Part shown: piece by piece, positions 1 to 5,513 of the stretch | Layout of the letters: each line of letters starts with the position of its first letter | Numbering within the stretch: position 1 is the stretch's first letter | Source of the DNA: Chlamydiota bacterium | Lineage (GTDB): Bacteria; Chlamydiota; Chlamydiia; Chlamydiales; Criblamydiaceae | Assembly (NCBI GenBank): GCA_021772365.1 | Contig: JAJFMC010000379.1 | Coordinates: forward strand, 1 to 5,513 | Direction: 5' to 3' | DNA: 5,513 bases | Notes under the pieces: model-generated | What the model saw: only the letters and a program-made list of their open reading frames with translations | What the model was told of the DNA's origin: nothing | The model's database searches: none | Made by a program: the position numbers and the translations under genes

Positions 1-114
1 ATCCTGCCCATCCTGCCCATCCTGCCCATCCTGCCCATCCTGCCCATCCTGCCCATCCTGCCCATCCTGCCCATCCTGCCCATCCTGCCCATCCTGCCCA
101 TCCTGCCCATCCTG
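1..114. repeat. Perfect 9-bp tandem repeat array (ATCCTGCCC)n, truncated at left edge
   Basis: Twelve identical copies of ATCCTGCCC fill 1-108 and a partial copy, ATCCTG, fills 109-114. The sequence then changes abruptly to TAAAAAA. No mismatch is visible, and the array continues beyond the left edge, so its true length is unknown. The unit length is a multiple of three and no frame contains a stop: the + strand would read ILP, SCP or PAH repeats and the - strand GQD, GRM or AGW repeats. In the + frame starting at base 1 a TAA at 115-117 closes the reading at once. The - strand carries GGG every 9 bases. Perfect short-unit arrays like this usually vary in copy number by slippage. I read it as an intergenic minisatellite, although a coding tail entering from the left cannot be excluded. 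Confidence 0.97.
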
Positions 115-254
115 TAAAAAACATTAATTAAAGATTAAAGAACAAGCCTTAATATCGTCTGTACATTTTTAATAAATTGTATTTTACTGGAAACGTGATT
201 TTTCGTTCTCAAGACTAAAATATCTGTTTTAATCTCCTGTACTCTGTTGGTTTC
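115..254. other. AT-rich intergenic spacer, no gene seen
   Basis: This stretch between the repeat array and the alaS promoter is visibly AT-rich and has frequent stops. It contains a TTAATTAA palindrome at 124-131 and several A/T runs. I found no tRNA, no strong hairpin followed by a T run, and no open reading frame with a ribosome binding site. A TAATCTCCTGT at 230-240 resembles a degenerate copy of the 12-bp repeats that begin at 255. The region may hold upstream promoter (UP-like) DNA, but nothing more specific can be supported. Confidence 0.6.
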
Positions 255-290
255 TAATCGGTCTGTTAATCGGTCATCTAATCAGTCTTG
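255..290 (+). repeat. Three 12-bp-period direct repeats next to the alaS -35 box
   Basis: TAATCGGTC at 255-263, TAATCGGTC at 267-275 and TAATCAGTC at 279-287 start exactly 12 bp apart. The last three bases of each unit differ (TGT, ATC, TTG). The third unit overlaps the first three bases of the proposed -35 hexamer at 288-293. This placement is what would be expected of tandem sites for a regulator of alaS-mfd transcription, but it could equally be a local tandem duplication without function. The repeats are plain in the sequence; the regulatory role is inference. Confidence 0.7.
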
Positions 291-316
291 ATAGTTATGA
301 GCCATTACGATAAAAT
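288..316 (+). promoter_or_regulatory. Sigma70-type promoter of the alaS-mfd operon
   Basis: TTGATA at 288-293 (5 of 6 to TTGACA) and TAAAAT at 311-316 (5 of 6 to TATAAT) are separated by exactly 17 bp, the optimal spacing for the housekeeping sigma factor. The expected transcription start is near 321-324. This gives a leader of only about 30 nt before the ATG at 353, with room for the ribosome binding site but not for a T-box or other riboswitch. With 9 bp between alaS and mfd, this promoter probably drives both genes. It is predicted from sequence only. Confidence 0.72.
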
Positions 317-342
317 TCTCACTTGTTTACCGTTCAATCATT

Positions 343-347
343 AAGGA
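343..347 (+). promoter_or_regulatory. Ribosome binding site of alaS
   Basis: AAGGA lies 5 nt upstream of the ATG at 353. It decides the start: the frame is open back to a TTG at 323, but that codon sits at the predicted transcription start and has no Shine-Dalgarno upstream of it inside the transcript. The ten extra residues it would add do not belong to the family's N terminus. Confidence 0.85.
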
Positions 348-352
348 TAACC

Positions 353-2980
353 ATGGAAACCCAGCAGATACGCCGTAATTTTCTCAAGTATTTCAAAGAC
401 AATGGTCATGCTGTGATCAGTTCATCACCCGTCATCCCTCACGACGATCCCACCTTACTGTTTATCAACGCCGGAATGAACCAGTTTAAAGATGTCTTCC
501 TTGGCAGTACGGTTCGCGATTACACTCGCGCAACGACATCGCAAAAATGTATACGCGTCGGCGGAAAACACAACGATCTAGAAAATGTTGGCCATACTGC
601 GCGCCACCTAACCTTGTTCGAGATGCTGGGAAATTTCTCATTCGGCGACTATTTCAAAAAAGAGGCTATAAAATTCGCTTGGGAGGTTTCCACTCAAGTG
701 TTCGGACTCGATGCCGACAGAATCTGGCCAAGCGTGTTTCGTGAAGACGACGAAGCTTTTGATCTATGGAAAGAGTTTGTGCCGGAAAAGCGTATTAGGC
801 GTTTCGATGAGAAAGATAATTTCTGGGAGATGGGAAACACCGGTCCATGCGGCCCCAGCTCCGAACTATACTACGATCGCGGAGCGCACCTCAGTGATGC
901 ACCTTCGCCTTTGGAAGATCCCGATGGGGAACGTTTCCTCGAATTCTGGAACCTCGTTTTCATGCAGTACAACAGAATCGAAGATGGGACGTTGATAGCT
1001 TTGCCAAAACCTTCGGTCGACACAGGTGCGGGACTGGAGCGTGTCGTCAGCTTAAAAATGGATGTAGAAAGCGTCTACGAAACCGATGTCCTACGCAGTC
1101 TCATCGCTCAGACAGAGAATATCGTCGGTGTTAGATATGACCGATCCAATCACGATACTTATCCGGCATTTCAGGTCATCGCCGACCACCTACGCTGTCT
1201 AGCCTTTGCTATCGCCGACGGGGTACAACCGAGCAATGTCGACCGAGGCTATGTTCTTCGCAAGGTACTCCGTAGAGCTGTCAGGTATGGCAGAGGACTT
1301 GGATTTGAGAAACCTTTCCTTTCCAAAATTTTACCTAGACTGATCGAAACGATGGGCGACGATTTCCCTGAGCTACGCAAAAGTCAAAGCCGCATCGAAG
1401 AAATCCTTACCGTCGAAGAGGAGTCATTCCTTCGTACCCTTCGACGTGGGGGAAATATTTTGGGACAGATCATCACACATGCGCAAGAGCATGGAATGAT
1501 GATCACTGGCGATGACGCATTCAAGCTAAAAGACACCTATGGTCTCCCTTTTGAAGAGGTTGTACTGCTCGCCAAAGATGCCGACCTTTCTGTCGACACG
1601 AAGCGCTACCACGAGCTCGAACAAGAAGCGAAAGAACGTTCCCGCAAAGCTCACAAAGAGACCAAGCAGGTAGCAGGAGAAAACCTCTTCGCGGAATATG
1701 CTAATGAACATGGTCCTTGCCAGTTCACTGGTTACAACTCCACTACCGGCGAAGGAAAAGTCACGGCGATCGTCGTCGATGGTGCTTTTGTAGAAAGCAT
1801 CTCCGAGGGACAGAGCGGCATGGTCGTCCTCGATGCGACACCTTTCTACGCAGAAATGGGTGGTCAGGTCGGTGACACGGGCACTCTTTGCCATGAATCT
1901 GCGCATTTCGATGTCACTGGCTGCCAAGCGCCTTTTAAAGGAGTCGTGGCGCATATCGGCAAAGTGAAAGACGGAACCATCAAATTGGGCGACACACTCA
2001 AAGAGTTGGTGGATGTTGACCGTAGGCAGAAGATCGCGAATAATCACACTGCCACGCACTTACTACATTGGGCATTACATCAGGTGTTGGGCGAGCATGT
2101 CAAGCAGGCAGGTTCCGTTGTCGCCCCCTACCGTTTACGTTTCGACTTCAGTCACCACAAGGCCATGACAGCCGAAGAGCTACGTGAGATCGAAGATCTC
2201 GTCAATGCGAAGATTCGTGGTAATCTCCCTGTCGAGTCGTACGAACTCAGCTACGACGACGTACAGAAACGCGAAGACATCAAACAATTTTTCGGCGATA
2301 AATACGACGCCAAAGTCCGCGTCATCGACATCGACTACTCGAAGGAACTTTGTGGGGGAACTCACACTTCCCACGTAGGGACCATAGGCTTGTTCCGTAT
2401 CGCTAAAGAAAGCAGCATCGCTGCAGGTGTTCGCCGTATCGAAGCTGTCACCGGTAAAGAAGCCGAAGCGTTAAGCAGAGAGAGCGATAATACGATCGAG
2501 GAAATTGCTGAAATGTTAAAAATCGCTCCTCAGAAACTAATGAGTCGTTTGGAAAAAGTCCTGCAAGAGAATAAATACCTCCAGAAACAGCTTAAAGATG
2601 CAAAACAACAGCAAGTCGAAGGCATGGTCGATCAACTGTTAAGCCACATCGAAACGATTGGAGAGATTCCCCTACTAACAGTAGAAGTCGATGTTCCACC
2701 AAAAGACCTACGTCCTTTTGCCGACACATTACACAGCAAAATGGGTAAAGGAATTCTTATCGTCGGTGCAGCAGCGGGCGAAGACAAGTGCAATCTAATC
2801 GTCATGGTCAGCGATGACGTCATCAGCCAGGGCTATAAAGCTGTCGATATCATCAGAGGCATCGCACCGATCGTCAACGGCGGCGGCGGTGGAAAAGCTG
2901 ATACTGCACAAGCAGGCGGTAAAGCTCCTGATAAGCTGGGAGAAGCTTTTGCAAAAGCCAAAGAATTATTAACGAAATAA
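353..2980 (+). CDS. alaS: Alanyl-tRNA synthetase (EC 6.1.1.7), complete
   Basis: Cytoplasmic class II synthetase that charges tRNA-Ala with alanine using ATP and hydrolyses mischarged Ser- or Gly-tRNA-Ala. The 875-residue product is almost the same length as the E. coli enzyme (876). The catalytic domain (about 1-240) shows DPTLLFINAGMNQFKD (32-47), the motif 2 region FEMLGNFSFGDYF (89-101), NTGPCGPSSE (162-171) and motif 3 DTGAGLER (223-230). The tRNA-recognition region follows; N295 and D394 align by eye with the E. coli residues I recall as reading the G3:U70 pair. The editing domain keeps all metal ligands: HTATH (565-569) and CGGTH (667-671). Next comes a probable coiled coil (about 710-760) and a C-Ala domain with a glycine-rich NGGGGGK (842-848) and AQAGG. 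Nothing is truncated or frameshifted, and all expected catalytic and editing motifs are present. It is the first gene of the operon, starting at ATG 353 and ending 9 bp before mfd. Confidence 0.99.
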   Translation: METQQIRRNFLKYFKDNGHAVISSSPVIPHDDPTLLFINAGMNQFKDVFLGSTVRDYTRATTSQKCIRVGGKHNDLENVGHTARHLTLFEMLGNFSFGDYFKKEAIKFAWEVSTQVFGLDADRIWPSVFREDDEAFDLWKEFVPEKRIRRFDEKDNFWEMGNTGPCGPSSELYYDRGAHLSDAPSPLEDPDGERFLEFWNLVFMQYNRIEDGTLIALPKPSVDTGAGLERVVSLKMDVESVYETDVLRSLIAQTENIVGVRYDRSNHDTYPAFQVIADHLRCLAFAIADGVQPSNVDRGYVLRKVLRRAVRYGRGLGFEKPFLSKILPRLIETMGDDFPELRKSQSRIEEILTVEEESFLRTLRRGGNILGQIITHAQEHGMMITGDDAFKLKDTYGLPFEEVVLLAKDADLSVDTKRYHELEQEAKERSRKAHKETKQVAGENLFAEYANEHGPCQFTGYNSTTGEGKVTAIVVDGAFVESISEGQSGMVVLDATPFYAEMGGQVGDTGTLCHESAHFDVTGCQAPFKGVVAHIGKVKDGTIKLGDTLKELVDVDRRQKIANNHTATHLLHWALHQVLGEHVKQAGSVVAPYRLRFDFSHHKAMTAEELREIEDLVNAKIRGNLPVESYELSYDDVQKREDIKQFFGDKYDAKVRVIDIDYSKELCGGTHTSHVGTIGLFRIAKESSIAAGVRRIEAVTGKEAEALSRESDNTIEEIAEMLKIAPQKLMSRLEKVLQENKYLQKQLKDAKQQQVEGMVDQLLSHIETIGEIPLLTVEVDVPPKDLRPFADTLHSKMGKGILIVGAAAGEDKCNLIVMVSDDVISQGYKAVDIIRGIAPIVNGGGGGKADTAQAGGKAPDKLGEAFAKAKELLTK

Positions 2981-2984
2981 GAGG
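2981..2984 (+). promoter_or_regulatory. Ribosome binding site of mfd
   Basis: GAGG begins right after the alaS TAA (2978-2980) and lies 5 nt before the ATG at 2990. It fixes the mfd start and shows that mfd has its own initiation signal. The 9-bp gap leaves no room for a terminator or a separate promoter, so ribosomes finishing alaS may re-initiate here. Confidence 0.8.
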
Positions 2985-2989
2985 CGTCA

Positions 2990-5513
2990 ATGTCCACAAC
3001 TGAACAGTCCACATTAGATGCCCTATTGGCTAACGCCAAGCTCCAAGGCCTCCACCATGCCTTGCAGGAAGGCGATTCGGTTATTGTCGAGGAGCTATGG
3101 AACTCCCCAAAAGCCCTCGTGACCGCTCTAGCGCAAAAAGCGACAGGCAAGCATATCCTTATCCTCGCCGGTGACCACCAGGAAGAGCAAGGACTGTTCC
3201 ACAACTTTGCTTACTTCACCGATCGACCCGTCGTCGAATTCCCAGCATGGGAGACTTTGCCTAACGAGAATATCGCGCCCAGCCCTGACATCGTCGGAGA
3301 ACGCTATAAAGTACTCGAGCAAGTTTACGCATCGTCGGAACCGCTCATCATCATCAGTAACCTCCAAGCGTGCCTGCAGAAACTGATCCTCTCCGAACAG
3401 TTCGAAGACCTCTATCTATCGTTAAAAGTCGGAGAAAACCATTCGTATCAGAAAATCATCGACAAACTCAAAGATATGGGCTACGAACGTGCAACCGTCG
3501 CTGCCGACAAAGGTGAATTTGCTGTCCGTGGTGGTATCATCGATGTATTCCCCGTCTCCTCACCGGAACCCTTTCGTGTCGAATTTTGGGGTGATGATAT
3601 CGAGTCGATCCGTACATACGATCCAATCGGACAGAAATCGATCCATACAATCAAAGACATCCAGATCACTGCTGCTCGGGAGATGGAGCTCATTAGCAAG
3701 AATGAAAAGCTCAGCACAATCATCGACTACCTCGGCAATGATGTCATCGTCATTTTCGACGACCTCCTCGCCCTCGAAGACCGTTATGCCTCGCTCGTAA
3801 ATATCTGCGGAACGGACACACTGACATTCGCCAGTATTGAAACCCTTCTCGATCAGATGGAGTCCCTACAAAAGATCTTCTGGTGCAAGACCCCGATTGA
3901 GCAGCTCTGCCGCATCCAGATGCTCGAAAAAGTAGCCACGAATTATTATTCCGACAGTGCACCAATTCACAAGATTGGATTCGAGATTTTCAATCGTAAA
4001 TTACAGGCCGGTCGCTGGACGCACCCCTTCTTGACGATACGCGACTACCTATTCCAGGATTATCCTGAAGACACAGAAATTTCAGGCGATGAAGTTCTGC
4101 TTGGACTAGACCGTTTACCGAAAGAGACTAGCCACCTGACGGTACTCTGCAGCTCGGATGCCGAAGAGACAAAGTTTCACAAACGCATCCTCGACGCCCA
4201 AATCAACCTCCCAAAACAGACAAATGTCATTTCCGGATATCTCTCGATGGGATTTGTTTTACGCGATATCGAACATATCGTGCTACCCATGGCAGAAGTG
4301 ACGAGAAGGTATAAGATCCGCCGACAAAAGCTTCGTAGCACCTACCATACAACACCGACGGAAGTGTATGACCTCGCACCTGGCGAAATGGTCGTTCACC
4401 TCAACAACGGTATTGGTAAATACCTGGGACAAGAGAAGCGACCCGATAGTACGGGTGTCGTTAAAGAGTTCATGCTCATCGAATATGCCTCCGATGCCAA
4501 ACTTTACGTACCAATGAACCAAACACACCTCGTCTCGAAATATATCGGTTCCAACGATCATATGCCCAAAATGCATACGCTAGGCAGTAAGGTCTGGCAA
4601 CGTGCGAAAACAAAAACTGAACAGGCGATTGTCGGCTATGCCAAGGATTTAATCGAGTTACAAGCCAAACGTGAAATGTCCGGCGGATTTTCTTACCCCG
4701 AAGAAAGCGATGATTATCACGCATTTGAAGAGGAGTTTCCTTATGTCGAAACGGAAGATCAACTAGAAGCAATCACCGATATTCTCAAGGATATGCAATC
4801 AGAAAAAGCCATGGAAAGGCTCGTCTGCGGTGATGTCGGTTACGGAAAAACAGAAGTCGCCATGCGTGCAGCCTTCAAAGCAATTGTCGATGGTGGCAAA
4901 CAAGTTGCACTCCTCGTCCCAACAACCGTCCTCGCCATGCAACACTACGACAATTTCGTCGATCGCATGAGCAACTTCCCCATCAAAGTTGGAGTCCTCT
5001 CACGATTTGGGACAGCGAAACAAAAGCGCGAAACTCTCGAAGGCATCGCCAACGGCACCGTCGACATCGTCATCGGCACCCTTAGAATCATTAGCGACGA
5101 TGTCCTATTTAAGAACCTCGGACTCATCATCATCGACGAAGAACACCGGTTTGGTGTACGTGCAAAAGAGCACCTCAAACGTATCAAAGTCGGCGTTGAC
5201 TGCCTCACCCTCTCGGCAACGCCGATACCGAGAACGCTTTATATGTCGCTAATCGGTGCACGCGATATGTCGGTCATCAATACTCCGCCGCAAGATCGCC
5301 TGCCCATCAAAACGATTATCACCGAACCCAATGACAACGTCCTCAAAAATGCACTGCTCCGCGAGCTGACACGTGACGGGCAAGCTTACTTCATCCATAA
5401 CCGCGTAGAAACCCTCCCAGATGTCGCTGCTCATATCAAAAAACTCCTACCCGGAGCACGCGTTGCCACTGTTCACGGACAAATGAAAAGCGACTCTATC
5501 GATGAAGTCTTCC
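2990..5513 (+). CDS. mfd: Transcription-repair coupling factor Mfd, 3' end beyond window
   Basis: ATP-driven DNA translocase that pushes stalled RNA polymerase off damaged template and recruits UvrA for nucleotide excision repair. The 841 codons are uninterrupted; about 290-300 residues should be missing compared with E. coli Mfd (1148). The UvrB-like module (about 1-340) includes EFPAWETLP (83-91) and RGGIIDVFP (180-188). R180, R196 and W200 align with the E. coli residues I recall as contacting UvrA (R165, R181, F185). The RNA polymerase interaction domain (about 458-540) has MVVHLNNGIGKY (467-478) and YASDAKLYVP (499-508). The first translocase lobe has Walker A GDVGYGKT (614-621), DEEH (716-719) and SATPIPRTL (742-750). 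The second lobe has begun (VHGQM, 828-832) and is cut before its TRG motif and the C-terminal autoinhibitory domain. One oddity is GTL at 696-698, where the family normally has GTH. The start is ATG 2990, backed by GAGG. Confidence 0.98.
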   Translation, partial: MSTTEQSTLDALLANAKLQGLHHALQEGDSVIVEELWNSPKALVTALAQKATGKHILILAGDHQEEQGLFHNFAYFTDRPVVEFPAWETLPNENIAPSPDIVGERYKVLEQVYASSEPLIIISNLQACLQKLILSEQFEDLYLSLKVGENHSYQKIIDKLKDMGYERATVAADKGEFAVRGGIIDVFPVSSPEPFRVEFWGDDIESIRTYDPIGQKSIHTIKDIQITAAREMELISKNEKLSTIIDYLGNDVIVIFDDLLALEDRYASLVNICGTDTLTFASIETLLDQMESLQKIFWCKTPIEQLCRIQMLEKVATNYYSDSAPIHKIGFEIFNRKLQAGRWTHPFLTIRDYLFQDYPEDTEISGDEVLLGLDRLPKETSHLTVLCSSDAEETKFHKRILDAQINLPKQTNVISGYLSMGFVLRDIEHIVLPMAEVTRRYKIRRQKLRSTYHTTPTEVYDLAPGEMVVHLNNGIGKYLGQEKRPDSTGVVKEFMLIEYASDAKLYVPMNQTHLVSKYIGSNDHMPKMHTLGSKVWQRAKTKTEQAIVGYAKDLIELQAKREMSGGFSYPEESDDYHAFEEEFPYVETEDQLEAITDILKDMQSEKAMERLVCGDVGYGKTEVAMRAAFKAIVDGGKQVALLVPTTVLAMQHYDNFVDRMSNFPIKVGVLSRFGTAKQKRETLEGIANGTVDIVIGTLRIISDDVLFKNLGLIIIDEEHRFGVRAKEHLKRIKVGVDCLTLSATPIPRTLYMSLIGARDMSVINTPPQDRLPIKTIITEPNDNVLKNALLRELTRDGQAYFIHNRVETLPDVAAHIKKLLPGARVATVHGQMKSDSIDEVF

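Noticed and set aside
1..114. CRISPR array
   Set aside because: The 9-bp units are contiguous with no unique spacers, and no cas gene is present.
190..221. Second promoter using TAAAAT at 216-221
   Set aside because: No recognisable -35 hexamer lies 16-18 bp upstream, unlike the pair at 288-316.
207..240. Hairpin or terminator around TAAAATATCTGTTTTA
   Set aside because: Only a 5-bp A/T stem with a 6-nt loop can form; there is no GC stem and no following T run in a terminator arrangement.
323..352. Ten-residue N-terminal extension of alaS from TTG 323
   Set aside because: The TTG lies at the predicted transcription start, has no ribosome binding site within the transcript, and would add residues absent from the family. 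ATG 353 has AAGGA 5 nt upstream.
115..352. T-box or other leader riboswitch controlling alaS
   Set aside because: The predicted leader is about 30 nt, and no specifier loop, T-box sequence or terminator/antiterminator pair can be seen.
1526..2059. 177-codon open frame on the - strand inside alaS
   Set aside because: It lies wholly antisense to the conserved alaS editing region, resembles no protein I recognise, and is explained by the codon bias of the + strand gene.
2833..3367. Overlapping - strand open frames across the alaS-mfd junction
   Set aside because: They are antisense to conserved alaS and mfd sequence, overlap each other, and have low-complexity or shadow-like translations. The + strand genes account for this region.
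3489..3800. 103-codon + strand frame within mfd
   Set aside because: It is a Ser-rich out-of-frame shadow of the UvrB-like part of mfd, and the mfd frame is continuous through it.

Overview
The window holds the start of a two-gene bacterial housekeeping operon behind an AT-rich promoter region, and it opens inside a perfect 9-bp tandem repeat array. Both genes are on the + strand: alaS (alanyl-tRNA synthetase, complete, 875 residues) and mfd (transcription-repair coupling factor, first 841 residues, cut by the right edge). They are 9 bp apart and each has its own ribosome binding site.

Layout: 1-114, twelve perfect copies plus a partial copy of ATCCTGCCC, running off the left edge. 115-254, AT-rich spacer with no gene or RNA that I can support. 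255-290, three direct repeats with an exact 12-bp period that abut and slightly overlap the -35 box. 288-316, a near-consensus sigma70-type promoter (TTGATA, 17-bp spacer, TAAAAT). 343-347, Shine-Dalgarno AAGGA. 353-2980, alaS. 2981-2984, GAGG ribosome binding site. 2990-5513, mfd, incomplete.

Organism: a bacterium with moderate GC. From memory, alaS directly followed by mfd is the arrangement in Chlamydia (CT749/CT748 in C. trachomatis), so a member of the Chlamydiota or a related PVC-group lineage (Lentisphaerae, Verrucomicrobia) is the best guess. Protein motifs alone do not settle the phylum. The intergenic 9-bp array is not something I associate with pathogenic Chlamydia and fits an environmental or metagenome-derived lineage better.

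The two genes do not share a pathway: AlaS charges and proofreads tRNA-Ala in translation, while Mfd removes stalled RNA polymerase from damaged DNA and recruits UvrA. Their pairing looks like conserved gene order and cotranscription. I see no undescribed defence, mobile or biosynthetic system. The less ordinary signals are non-coding: the 9-bp array, whose minus strand has regularly spaced GGG tracts able to form G-quadruplexes, and the 12-bp triplet at the alaS promoter.
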